A stretch of DNA of 64,000 bases from Balaenoptera acutorostrata (taxonomy: Eukaryota > Chordata > Mammalia > Artiodactyla > Balaenopteridae), in assembly GCF_949987535.1 (NCBI RefSeq), contig NC_080077.1:38830561-38894560 (forward strand), read 5' to 3'. Within the stretch, counting starts at the first letter, position 1, and every line of letters starts with the position of its first letter. A program made the translations under genes and the position numbers. Of the stretch, positions 48,409 to 60,270 are shown piece by piece. Under the pieces are notes generated by a model. That model did not search any database and was not told the origin of the DNA. It saw only the letters and a list, made by a program, of their open reading frames with translations.

Positions 48409-50419
48409 ACGGCTCCTCTAAGAACTAACCTCCCATGTGGGTCAATTCTTCATAGCTAATGCTCACTCTTCCTTCACTAACTTCTACTATGTTAGTCCTA
48501 ATATATCCAGCAGAGCCTGTCTGAGTTAAACAACTTTCATGATTTTCCATGATTCTATAGATGGACTCCTTCTCCCAGCTACATGGTATCAGGTAGGTCT
48601 GTAATAGTCAGTAAATGCAGGTCATCCTCTGAGTCTGCCTTAGAAAAGAAGTTACATATCCTTTAACAGCTGCCCTTGTAAGTGAGCTCTGGTTTCATGG
48701 CATCTGCAGACTGTCCCACCTCTGGATACTTGACTGAGGAATTGTAAGTGCAATCACAGTGAAGCACAAAGTGCTCAAATAAACTTCTCAAAAATCAAAA
48801 CAATCTTTGGAGTATGTCCTCATGGCCTTTATCCTTTATCCTTTTCTCTTCCCCTAGTGTTGGAAATGAGCTTATTCAATTCTAAGCCGTGTGATTTTAG
48901 TTAGGAATGCTTTTGGCTATAAGCAACAGAAAACCCAGCTAACAGTAGCTTAAACAAGTAAGGGTTTATTTTTCTCACAAAAGAAGACTAGGTGGACATA
49001 GATGGTGGCTGTTACTAGTTCAGCAACTCTAAAATATCAGGTCTGAGTTTTCTGGGATTCTCAAGAAGCTCTGTGCATCAGACCCACGCTTAAGGCACTA
49101 GACAGGCAATCAGAAACGACAGTGTTGGCCACATCTGACCCCTTTCTTCAAGAAAACAAACACTCTTTGAGAAAGCCTTCCAGCAGCCACACTGGGTCAC
49201 ATGGACACCGGTGGGTGCAAATAAGGCTGTACAAATTAGGAAAAAAATTGTCAAGATTAACTGAAGCAGATAACAATCCACTGCTTGTGTTGCGCACATT
49301 ACCACCAAAACAAATTGGGTTCAAGTAAGAATGAAGACAGTGGAAATGAGTATCAAGTTAGCCATTAACAAAGTTTACCACCTAATGCCACCTCCAGCTA
49401 TAAGTCAATGGGTCAAAGGAATGTAGATATTTTTTGTCTATATTTATCAATAGTTGAGTCTTCATAAGGTGAACTATAAGGTACTACCAAACATTTCTTA
49501 CTCCTTGGGTGGTGACTGACCAATTTTTAGGAAATAGCATCCTTATTTTTATATGCAATGGTGTATTCTTAATGGGTTTATTATATCAACTGGAGCAATT
49601 AATTCTACAAGAGTTGTCTAAATCTCAAATTTTAAAAGGAAGTGTTCAAATTCAGTTAGAAGAGCAAATGAATATTTGGCTTGGGAATACCTAGATTCAA
49701 GATCCAATTGTGCCTCTTATCAACAGGGAAATCCTGAACAAGTCAAAACCTTTTCTGGAAATCAAAATAGTTCCAATGAGAGTTAACTTGGATTTAATGA
49801 TAAATTTACTCTAGCTCAAAGCATGATTTCTAGAATAGTTTAGGAGGTGAAGGTGATTCTGAGGAATGGGGCAGGGACTAGACACAGGGCTTCTCAAGGT
49901 CCATAGCCATTATATTAAAACATTCTTATTGAAACATCAATATAACACACATCTCCAAGAACCTAGTGTCAGAATAGCAAAGCCTTTTGTGGTAATGACA
50001 ATGGTGGTGGTGGTAGTGGTCTGTTGCTCCTTGACATCAAGAACTGGTTACTTTTTGGCGGTGGTGGTAGTATATTGTGGTCACTGAGCTAATTGTGATT
50101 CTCTAGAACTTAAATGGGATCCAATCTCCAGATTCTAGCAATGATAAAAAAATGTCCATTTTTAATGAACAGATTTTCATTTCAGAAAACTGGTGAATTA
50201 AAGAGTTATTTCTTCTAGAATAATAGTATTAAAGACCATGTTCTATAAAATCAATTCATTTTGTTCCCATCATTGCTCCCTGGAACATAGCTCATTAAAT
50301 TTTAGACACAATTAGATGTAAATCATAAAATTTATTGCCACACAAATAACAATACTTTAGCATAATTAACCTTAACACCAGAAGTCTTGTTTAATTCCTG
50401 CCAATTAACCAAGTTATTT
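48409..50419. other. Mostly unrecognised; GGT-rich run
   Basis: 48905-49060 ('aagcaacagaaaacccagct' and 'taaacaagtaagggtttatt') resembles a scattered ancient repeat that I cannot name. 50000-50070 has two (GGT)n-rich runs. No gene; the frames at 49090-49328 overlap on both strands. Confidence 0.45.
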
Positions 50420-50424
50420 CACTG

Positions 50425-50781
50425 TGCTATAGTCTGAATGTTTGTGCCCTTCTAATTTCACATGTTGGAATCCTAACCCCCAATGTAATGGTGTTAGAAG
50501 GTAAGGCCTTTAGGAGTGATTAGGTCATGAGGGTGGAGCATTCATGAATGGGATTAGTGCTTTTATAAAAGAGATTTCACAGAGTTAACTAGTCCTTTCC
50601 ACGATGTGCAGATACACAAAAAAGGTGCTGACTATGAACCAGGAAGAGGAACCTCACCAGAAGGTGGCCAAGCTGGCATCCTGATCTTGGGCTTCTCAGA
50701 ACTGTGAGAAATAAATTTCTGTTGCTTATAAGCCACCGAGGCTGTGGCATTTTGTTACGGCAGCCCTATCAGACTAAGACA
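50425..50781 (+). mobile_element. MLT1A-type solo LTR with perfect 5 bp TSD
   Basis: A 357 bp LTR from TGCTATAGTCTGAATG to AAGACA, with 'taacccccaatgtaatggtg', 'taggtcatgagggtggagca', 'tttataaaagagatttcaca' and AATAAA at 50710-50715. The flanks are an exact CACTG duplication (50420-50424 and 50782-50786). It belongs to the same family and orientation as the LTR at 36409. No internal sequence. Confidence 0.92.
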
Positions 50782-50786
50782 CACTG

Positions 50787-53104
50787 TAAATGTTGTCTTC
50801 TTTTAAACACTGAAAATATTATCTTTATTGTATTATCTCATTTTGTAACTTCTTTAAATAATAGCATATTGTAGGTAGATAACTTTTATTTTATTTATGT
50901 CAGCATTTTATTTCAGGGCTCATTTCTTCCTGTGACATCTTTTTATCACCACTGCAGATATTTCCATACATAAATTTTATTTTCCTTTAGATTTCTGTTC
51001 TTAAAATGTTTTATGCATTTATTTTGTTCTACATCTTCATAGATAAAAGCAATAATAGGAGTAATTAATGTTTTGCTATTTTACTCCGAGTAAATATGCA
51101 GAGTAGTCATTTGATTACCAAATCCATCCAGGATCTGCAATTAGAGCCAGTTCTACAGCTGCTCTCTTCTCTTTTCCTGTAATGCATGTTCTTTTCTTTG
51201 GAACTGTTGTTTCCCAGTGCGTGTGATGTACAATACTCAGAATGCATCTTCAAAATAAACGTGGCTTCCCTTTCTATCTTCAAGGCCAAAATGGGGAGAA
51301 ACTCTATTGAGCTTTTCAGAATTAAAAGTGGTGCTTTTAGTGCCTATATTTTTTTGTGTGATAGCCGATGCAGTCAGCAGCTTTGTCAATTTGGTTGTCA
51401 CTGTCACACTAGGCTTTCCAGATGTTCAAATGTAGAAATGTCATAAAATGCCACGGCAAGGATGCATTTCTTTTTACTCTTTTCCTTGTCTATTTTTCTC
51501 TCTAAAGAAAGGATGAACAAAAGCAGAGCCATAGCTAGGATGACTGTCCACCTGTCTCTCTAAATGGTCTAAGAGAAAAAGCACAAAAGAACCTCCAGGA
51601 TTCTTTTGGTGATTATAAATGTAGCACAACCTACATGGTTGGACAATTAAACTTAATATTTGAATTAGAAGAGAATCCTATATTAACTCTACTAGAACTC
51701 AAGAGATATTTTATTTATATGATTAAATGACATTAGATAACTGATATATAAAAATATAACTTATTCTTCTAAATTTGATATAGTATTACAATATAGTTGT
51801 CTCAAAAAAAAAAAAAAAACAAAACACACCTTTCTTCTAAATAACATGTAATAAGATTTCCCTTAGGACTAAGCTTTAAAAAATCTACTCCTACACTTAC
51901 ACAATCATAGAATCATAAAATAACTTTTTAAACTGGAAGGAAGCCTTAGACATTACCTGGATATGCTGACAATTTATCAAAAGATGAGATGGTCCTAATT
52001 AATTTATCATAAGACTACCACATGCATGCATATGTGTGTGTTTGCTTGGGAGGAACATTCCTTACTTTTAAAATTCACTTTATAACCTAATGGCTGTGAT
52101 AGTTATTACAGAAATTGTAAGAGAACCACTTGGACACATCTTCATAACTTCTCACTTCTTCCCCAGGAAAAACATTACTGCCTAAGTTTCCTCTATATTG
52201 TTCCATAAGGTTCCTGCCACTTGTTTTCAGCTAAAAACCAAGAAAGATAAAAGAAAACTATTCCAATTATATCTGTTTCTCCTTGCTTCAAATCAAGTTT
52301 ACAGAAACAAGCCTGATGAAGTTACCTTTTTAATTCATTGAAAAGAGCTTCTTAATTTTGTTTGAAAATTCTGTCTTAGGAAAACTACTCAAATGTCATC
52401 TGTAGGGGGGGAAAACATTGTAGAAAATAGATTTAACAACTCTTGTAGAGACTTGTGACAGCACCGCTAAGGCATCACATTTCAGATGAGTTTCAATGAT
52501 TTTATTTAAATTTCAGAAAATAATGAATTTTAAAAGTGTTGTTATGGAGACTGAAAAAAATTAATTATGAGTAAAAATTCCTATCTCAAAAGTACTTTGG
52601 TCCAATCAAATTTAGAAACAGAAGCTACCTTCTTTGTTAGAGTTATTTATTCTTTAAGATTTTCTAGGAAGAATAGTAATTCTTAGACCCTAGCATGGCC
52701 AATTTAAACCTCAAAAGAAGACCAGGTGCTCAAGACACACTGAATCGAGTGAGGAAGAAAGAAGATGCACATAAAAGGGTAAGTAATGGCCCTCTGTAGA
52801 ATATTGCACATAAAATAAATGGCCTAGAACATAAGACCTATAAAAATGGAGGAAAGGGAGGGTTCACCATGGACTGGAGTAGTAGAGGAAGATTTTTATA
52901 GAGAAGTTAGGCTTTGATAAGTGAGAAAAAAAATGGTACAATTCTCATGAGTAGTGAGGAGAAAATGAGCATTAAAATTGGGGATAATGGTGAGAGTAAT
53001 CCAGGGTAAGCCAAAACAGGAACTATAAACCAGAGACATCAAATAGTCCTACTGGGTCAGAGACAAGCGTTCAAAGTAGGGAGTAGTGTGATAAAATTAA
53101 GGAA
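50787..53104. other. Unrecognised AT-rich DNA
   Basis: No gene. A 16-base A-run at about 51805-51820 has no recognisable SINE body before it. 51905-51960 ('aatcatagaatcataaaata', 'aactggaaggaagcctta') is probably an old LINE/SINE-derived scrap. Confidence 0.45.
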
Positions 53105-53300
53105 TTGATTATAAAGATCTTTCAATACTCGCCTGAGGGAATATGGACTTTTACATCAGCTCACAAAATCACTTATGAAGTTGTTGTTGTTGTTAATTTC
53201 AAATACACGTGTCTAGGACCCACTCTAGAGATTCTGATTCCCAGAGGCTGGGACTCGAGACTATTTTTAAAACGATCCACACATACAGCACCAGCTTTAC
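53105..53300. repeat. MER5-like hAT-Charlie fragment
   Basis: 'aggacccactctagagattc' plus 'tgattcccagaggctgggac' matches the MER5-type middle, with a (GTT)4 insertion at 53180-53193. The termini are eroded. Confidence 0.45.
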
Positions 53301-54299
53301 GGGCATGAGACCTATGCAGTCTCACGGGGCTCCACGCTTGTAGGGGCCCCAGCCTTAGTTTAACACTCTGCTGTAGCCACCATGAAATTCTTAATAATTT
53401 TATCATTAATCTTTCACCTGCAGCCATTTTTTGTCACTCCTTTCATATATAGTGTTCACTAGGGCCCATGAATACAGAATTCCAGCGAACCCAAAATGTA
53501 CGGAAGTTCAGCAAGGCTCAAACATAAGGTAAGCTTACTACATCTATGCCTGAATAAGTGGGAGTGCTGATAGCCTCCAAGAGGCCATGTTTTCTGCTTG
53601 AACCAGAATTTTCATGAGGGCAGAAAGAAAGCAATGGCATTCTAAGCAACAGAAACCATAAAGGGACCCTGTCATACCCTTCTTATTCACACTACTTCTC
53701 TGTATTAGCCAACCATTTACAATGAAAATAATGATACAGAAGAAAAGAGAATAATAGGGCAACCTATAGTTTCTTTTCCTTTCAGTTCTTCCTTATTCAT
53801 CTCAAGCCAAATGAGAGTGTTAGTAAAATGTGAATGTATCAAAAAGTTAAATAAATGCATCTGACTTAGTTTTGTGCAGCATTTCCCTTATTCTGGTAAG
53901 AAAGAAATATATAGGCACATACAAACCATAAAATACAAACTGTGTAATGTCAGTGCTTCTGCATATGAGTTAAATGGTCTTATATTTGCATTTAAAACTG
54001 TCACTGTACCATATAAAGATGACTAGTAAAACCCATGCTAATGATTTAAAATTTTAATTTTTCTTTACTTAGCACAACATTAAATAGAAATTTTAGAAAC
54101 ACCATGACAAGTTGAGAAACCATGGGCGAGTAGAAAAAGTTTTATATTCTAATTCCTTTAATGGCACTTTTTTTCTGCCTTTGAACAAGGGGTTCCACAT
54201 TTCACTTTGCACAGGGTCTTGCAAATTATGTAGATGGCCCTGCCTAGATAATTGTGACAATCAGGACTGAGAACTGCTGGTGTAGGTAAGAGAGAGAGT
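53301..54299. other. Unrecognised DNA
   Basis: No gene or clear repeat. Confidence 0.45.
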
Positions 54300-54314
54300 A
54301 AAGAATTTTGAAGA

Positions 54315-54583
54315 GGGCTTCCCTGGTGGCGCAGTGGTTGAGAGTCTGCCTGCCAGTGCAGGGGACACGGGTTCGAGCCCTGGTCCGGGAAGATCCCACA
54401 TGCCGCGGAGCGACTGAGCCCGTGAGCCACAAACTACTGAGCCTGCGCGTCTGGAGCCTGCGCTCCGCAACAAGAGAGGCCGCGATAGTGAGAGGCCCGC
54501 GCACCGCGATGAGGAGTGGCCCCCGCTTGCCGCAACTAGAGAAAGCCCTCGCACAGAAACGAAGACCCAACACAGCCAAAAAT

Positions 54584-54611
<28 letters not shown>
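54315..54611 (+). mobile_element. CHR-type SINE, young-looking, with 15 bp TSD
   Basis: A complete tRNA-Glu-derived SINE with intact A box (TGGCGCAGTGG, 54327-54337) and B box (GGTTCGAGCC, 54370-54379). Most CpGs are retained (for example GCGCACCGCGATG near 54498). The tail is (AAAT)n followed by a long A-run. An exact 15 bp duplication AAAGAATTTTGAAGA lies at 54300-54314 and 54612-54626. The preserved CpGs and perfect TSD make it the youngest SINE in the window. Open frames of up to 111 codons on both strands are SINE shadows. Confidence 0.95.
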
Positions 54612-54614
<3 letters not shown>

Positions 54615-54626
54615 GAATTTTGAAGA

Positions 54627-55734
54627 AGGATGTATTTCATGAAGTTTACTCTATAGAAGCCTGACTGAAGTAAGTAAGAAAAATGTAGGAAGACCCATTG
54701 GAAATGTTTATAATGGAAAGGTGAGGAATAAAGACCTTCACTAATGTGACTACAAAGGGAAGAAAGAAGAAAAGGAAGAAACTAAAGGAAAAGGGAATCT
54801 AAAGAAAGCATGGGACTCAAAATGGCAGGAAATGGAAAGGGAGACATAAAAAAAAAAGTCTCCAAATGTTGAAACCTTGGTGACTGTCTAAAAATGATGC
54901 TATCAAATTAAAGAGGAAGTCAAAGTTCTCCACTTTATACATGTTGACTTTTGAATGGAAGACAGACACTGAAGAATATTGTTCAGTGTCCTGCTGGATA
55001 GTGCTCTTGAACTTAAGAGAAATCTGGCTACCATCATGGACATAAAGTTTCTCTATGGAATTAAATAAAATCATAAAGGAAAGATAGTAGAGGGAGAAGG
55101 CAAGTCACAAATGCCTAAGCCTTACATGATACCACTGCTTAGGAAGCAAGAGAAAGAAGAGCAGGCAGGACTTGAGACAGAGATGGAGCAGCTAAAGGAC
55201 TGAGGAGAGCTAGGACAGCAACTCTCAGTGACACCAAGCTAGGAACTGATTTATTTAAGAAGAATTGTGCAGAATAGTGTTGGATGCCTTAGAGCAAAGA
55301 GAATGTGATATGATAAAAGTGTTTTGAATTTTTAAGTGCATATTCATAAGTGACCTTGGAGGAAGCAACTTCAGGAGTGTAGCTTTCAGAAACCGTCAGA
55401 CTAGACAGAGTTTAAAGACTGAGTGGGCAGTGATAAGATGGAGGTTGCAATCATACTGCTCACTTTGAAGGTGTGCTTGGTAAGAAGAAAGTTAAATAGA
55501 AGAGAGGCGAGGTGAGCTGGGTTAGTAGAATCAAGTGAAAAATTTTTTTCAAGATACACGAGTGATCATTTTCAACATATATTTATGTTTTTACCATTAT
55601 ATTAATGTTTTATTATTTTTACAGACCACCTGCAATCCTTGGAATAATCAAGGGACAGATGAATGAATAAAAAGAAAGACAGTAGAAAAAAGAAATGATG
55701 ATGCATGAGCAAATGTGCAGTCTCTTATTGATCC
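54627..55734. other. Purine-rich unrecognised DNA
   Basis: GA-rich sequence with loose L2-antisense character at 55300-55530, but no decisive phrase. No gene. Confidence 0.4.
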
Positions 55735-56000
55735 AACAATACATATCCTAAGGTACCATGAGGGAAAACAAGAATGAAAATACATGTGCTGCCTTCAGGG
55801 AGCTTATAGTTGGGAATATATTTACAATTCCACTGTTAACTAAATATCAAGCAGAGTCTAGTAAAGGTCATAATGAAATGAACATATAAATAAGCCAAAT
55901 TATATTTGAAAATCCCAAAGTGTCATGTAAATATTTCAGTGGTGAGAAATGAAAGAATCTAAAAAGGTTACTCTGGGATGGTGTTAGAATGGGAAGAAAA
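55735..56000 (-). repeat. L2 LINE fragment (antisense)
   Basis: 'tgctgccttcagggagctta' plus 'tagttgggaat' is the antisense L2 phrase, followed by 'aaggttactctgggatgg'. It is diverged. Confidence 0.45.
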
Positions 56001-56929
56001 GGGACCAAGAATTAAAATATTACTACTTCTTCCTCAAAGAGAAGCAGGAAAGAGAGAAGAACATGTGAAACTACAGGGTGATGTAAATAAGAAGAAGATG
56101 CTATATTGAACTGTTTTAGAGGAGGGAACACAGGCCAGAAAGCTTTGATGGTCTCAGTGAGTTAAGAGGTAACTTCGCCTGCTGAGAGGGAAGGTAAGAA
56201 CAGCTATGAGAGCCTCGACAGAGAAAGATCGATAGGACTTCTGACTGTTCTGCCTCTCAGGCAGAATACACCTAGTTATTTTTAAGAGCTTATCTTCCTC
56301 TTGAAATCACCTAAGATTGTAACCATACACAATAATCACCCTCCTTCCTGTATTTCTATTATCCTTACACTTTGTTCTGCACATTACTCTATACTCTTCT
56401 GCTCTGCTCTCCAGGTATTTTTGATTCTGAGTCTTATCCACGTCTGACTAGAGGCTGCTGAGAGATGACAGGGAGACACACCTTATTCTTAATCTGTGTC
56501 CTTCCAAGTGTCTGCAGAGTAGTCTTTCAATTAATATTTCCTGATTGACTGGAAGAGGAGAGGTGAAGTATTACAAACATATTTAATGGGAAGATTCCTC
56601 TCTGCTCTACTCTAGGAGATTTATAATACTAAATTGTGTATTAATACATGACTTGTACAGAGCAGTATACCACAGAAGCAATGTATGTAGAATTCAAAAT
56701 AGAGGTTTCATAGTTAAAAGTAATTTTTCATCTCACTAGCTTTCAAGAATTTTAAAGAACCTTTTCCTTTAAGATATATTGTAGATTATAGGAGCAGAGT
56801 TAGATTACAGGAGCAGAGTCAGATCTAATCACTGAGTATACAGTATAATAATAAAAAAAAAGCAGGATTGTTACATATTCTATCCCTAATTCTACTATGA
56901 GGATGAAGGACAGTTGAAAAAAGTAGATT
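56001..56929. other. Unrecognised DNA with a 19 bp tandem duplication
   Basis: 56782-56800 and 56801-56819 are adjacent copies of TAGATTA(T/C)AGGAGCAGAGT. No gene or transposon is recognised in the rest. Confidence 0.5.
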
Positions 56930-56938
56930 AAATAACAA

Positions 56939-58142
56939 CCTGACTTCAGACTATACTACAAAGCTACAGTAATCAAGACAATATGGTACTGGCACAAAAA
57001 CAGAAATATAGATCAATGGAACAGGATAGAAAGCCCAGAGGTAAACCCACACACCTACTGTCAACTAATCTATGACAAAGGAGGCAAGGATATACAATGG
57101 AGAAAAGACAATCTCTTCAATAAGTGGTGATGGGAAAATTGGACAGCTACATGTAAAAGAATGAAATTAGAACATTCCCTAACACCACACACAAAAATAA
57201 ACTCAAAATGGATTAGAGACCTAAATGTAAGACCAGACACTATAAAACTCTTAGAGGAAAACATAGGAAGAACACTCTTTGACATAAATCACAGCAAGAT
57301 TTTTTTTGATCCACCTCCTAGGGTAATGGAAATAAAAACAAAAATAAACAAATGGGACCTAATGAAACTTAAAACCTTTTGCAAAGCAAAGGAAACTACA
57401 AACAAGATGAAAAGACAACCCTCAGAATGGGAGAAAGTATTTGCAAATGAATCAATGGACAAAGGATTAATCTCCAAAATATATAAACAGCTCATGCAGC
57501 TCAATATCAAAAAAAAAAAACCCAATCCAAAAATGGGCAGAAGACCTAAATAGACATTTCTCCAAAGAAAACATACAGATGGCCAAGAAGCACATGAAAA
57601 GCTGCTCAACATCACTAATTGTTAGAGAAATGCAAATCAAAACTATAATGAGGTATCACCTCACACCTGTTAGAATGGGCATCATCAGAAAATCTACAAA
57701 CAATAAATGCTGGAGAGGGTGTGGAGAAAAGGGAACCCTCTTGCACTGTTGGTGGGAATGTAAACTGATACAGCCACTATGGAGAACAGTATGGAGGTTC
57801 TTTAAAAAACTAAAAATAGAATTACCATATGACCCAGCAATCCCACTACTAGGCATATACCCAGAGAAAACCATCATTCAAAAAGACACATGCATGCCAA
57901 TGTTCATTGCAGCACTATTTACAATAGCCAGGTCATGGAAGCAACCGAAATGCCCAATGACAGATGAATGGATAAAGAAGATGTGGTCCATATATACAGT
58001 GGAATATTATTCAGCCATAAAAAGGAATGAAATTGGGTCATTTGTAGAGGTGTGGATGGATCTAGAGACTGTCATACAGAGTGAAGTAAGTCAGAAAGAG
58101 AAAAACAAATACAGTATGCTAACACATATATATGGAATCTAA
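56939..58142 (+). pseudogene. L1 ORF2 C-terminal region, broken
   Basis: The C-terminal third of the L1 ORF2 protein, downstream of the reverse transcriptase. It contains [20 protein letters not shown] and, in 57579-58142, the L1 cysteine motif C-x3-C-x7-H-x4-C (CWRGCGE... HCWWEC; residues 45, 49, 57 and 62 of that frame). Then come [17 protein letters not shown] and the [17 protein letters not shown] end. Two lesions are visible: a TGA stop at 57128-57130, where relatives have a TGC cysteine codon, and a frameshift in the A-run near 57511-57521 that ends the first frame at 57553. It makes no functional protein. Confidence 0.9.
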
Positions 58143-58504
58143 GGGGAAAAAAAAAAAAAAAAAAAGGCCATGAAGAACCTAGTGGCAAGATGGGAATAAA
58201 GACACAGACCTACTAGAAAATGGACTTGAGGATATGGGGAGGGGGTGGGGTGAGATGTGACAGGGTAAGAGAGTGTCATGGACATATATACACTACCAAA
58301 TGTAAAATAGATAACTAGTGGGAAGCAGCCGCACAGCACAGGGAGATCAGCTCGGTGCTTTGTGACCACCTAGAGGGGTGGGATGGGGAGGGTGGGAGGG
58401 AGGGAGATGCAAGAGGGAAGAGAAATGGGAACATATTGTATATGTATAACTGATTCACTTTGTTATAAAGCAGAAGCTAACACACTAAAAAAAAAAAAAA
58501 AAAA

Positions 58505-58762
58505 AGAAAGAGAAAAACAAACATCGTATATTAACACATATATGTGGAACCTAGAAAAATGGTACATATGAACCAGTTTGCAGGGCAGAAATAGAGACAC
58601 AGATGTAGAAAACAAACATATGGACACCAACGGGGTGAAAGTTGGAGGGGGGGGGTGAATTTGGAGATTGGGTTTGACATATATACACTAATATGTATAA
58701 AATAGATAACTAATAAGAACCTGCTGTATAAAAAATAAATAAAATAAAATTCGAAAAGAAAA
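58505..58762 (+). mobile_element. Second L1 3' UTR of the composite
   Basis: L1 3'-terminal sequence with 'tgtggaacctagaaaaatgg', 'cagaaatagagacacagatg' and 'aaatagataactaataagaa', then an A-rich end with overlapping AATAAA. It is of a different subfamily from the first tail (58143-58504). Confidence 0.75.
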
Positions 58763-58771
58763 AAATAACAA

Positions 58772-59665
58772 TGTAATCTGGATAATTCAAATCCAAATAT
58801 ACACTGGCTAAATCTTAAAATGTTAAACACTTAAAATGTAATGAATAAAATAATTATACAAATAATTCCGGCCAAAACTTGATTTTTCTAAAATACCCAA
58901 TAATTGAGAATTCCTTTCCGATTAGTAAAATTATCTCAATTTGCATTTTATTTGAAAGTATGAGCTGATACTTGGAAATGATTTAACTGTGTTGACTGTC
59001 ATCATCACCCAGATTCACAGGACAATTATTTCACTTTTATTCAAATTTGGAGGAGTTTGTGGTTGGTCCTAGTTTTAAATGTTGTAAAGACTGAAACTAT
59101 GAAGGTTGCTGATTCCTATTTATAGTGGATCCTCACTATAAAGTCCCCTGTACAATCACTTGTAGATTATAAGTGATAAAGACATACACAGTATGTGTTC
59201 TATATTCTGTAGGGAGGCAGGTGCACATCTTCCACTATACCAACTGGGAAATTTATTTATCTGTAGGATAATGAAAGTAATAGCAGTATAAATACTTCGT
59301 AATGGATTTATGGTTTAGGCTACCTATTGTCAAAGTGTCTTAGAACTTTGACTTGTTTTAAGCATGAACATAGCAAAAAGTTGGAGTTTTTTCCTTTTAA
59401 TTTCACCTGAGCTAATGCATAAGGCCATCTCTAAAAAGACAGGAAATAGAGTCCTTTCACCTCTTTTTAATTTCTGCTCAGAACGTCAGAGCTAGAATGA
59501 ATTTTGCAGACCATAGATCAATGTTCTTCATCCTCTTCAAGAGAAGGTGAAGTTCACAGGGTCCGTCCCAGGACACCCACTCAGAAAGCCATGGCAACAA
59601 ATTAAAAACTGGTCCACTCTAAATCCTGTTTACTCTAGCCTATCAGTCATTCAGTCATTCATTTT
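58772..59665. other. Unrecognised DNA
   Basis: No gene. 59480-59600 ('cgtcagagctagaatgaatt' onward) resembles an old LINE-derived scrap that I cannot name. Confidence 0.45.
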
Positions 59666-60270
59666 AAAACTTTTTTTGCTGAAGTATAAAATACACAGTT
59701 CAATGAATTACCACAAAGTAGACATGTAACCAACTACCAAGTCAGGATACATAACATAGTAAACCAGAGCCCCGACTTTTTGTTCCTTCCTGGTCACTAC
59801 CATCTCCTCCACCTCCCAAAGAAACTACTACCCTGATTCTGTCACTACATTTTCTGTTTTATAATTTTATACAAATAGGATCATACAGTGGGGATTTTAT
59901 TGTTTCTGCTTGTTTCTGTTTGGGAAAGTCACCCAAGTTACTACACGTAGCTATAGTTTATTCATTTCCTTTCCTGTATACAATTCTACTGTATTAATAC
60001 CCCACAATTTCCTGACGCATTATGATAGTGATAGACACTTGGACTTTATTCCCCATTCTCCAACTATTAGAAACAAATGTTTCTATGGACATTTTTGTCC
60101 ATGTCTCTTGGCAAACATGTTCAAGCATTTATGTTGTATATATTACTAGAAATGAAATTAGTGGGTCATACAGTAGACTACTTTCTCTTTTAGTAATAAA
60201 CATTGCCAGACTTATACAAAGTGGTTGTACCAATTTGCTTTCCCACCATTAGTATTGGCCAGTATATCTT
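59666..60270 (-). repeat. Old L1M-type 3' region (antisense)
   Basis: The antisense order is preserved: 'ttgctgaagtataaaataca' plus 'cagttcaatgaattacca', 'tacaaataggatcatacagt', 'gaaatgaaattagtgggtca' and 'ccagacttatacaaagtggt' plus 'tgtaccaatttgctttccc'. It is diverged, with no coding capacity. Confidence 0.65.

Larger units (their letters stand above)
56939..58762 (+). mobile_element. L1 with two consecutive 3' ends, flanked by a 9 bp repeat
   Basis: A 5'-truncated L1. It enters ORF2 at 'cctgacttcagactatacta' (56939), runs to the ORF2 stop at 58140-58142, and continues through a 3' UTR to an A-run ending near 58504. Directly after it comes a second L1 3' end of a different subfamily (58505-58735, restarting at 'gaaagagaaaaacaaa', a phrase already seen at 58097) with an AATAAA-rich tail. 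AAATAACAA flanks the whole composite at 56930-56938 and 58763-58771. The 9-mer is A-rich, so the TSD is plausible rather than proven. Confidence 0.78.

Noticed and set aside
51805..51820. A-run that could mark a retroposed gene or SINE end
   Set aside because: No SINE, L1 or mRNA-like body and no TSD could be found before it.
54327..54379. tRNA gene-like A and B boxes
   Set aside because: These are the polymerase III promoter of the tRNA-derived SINE; no tRNA cloverleaf or anticodon arm is intact.
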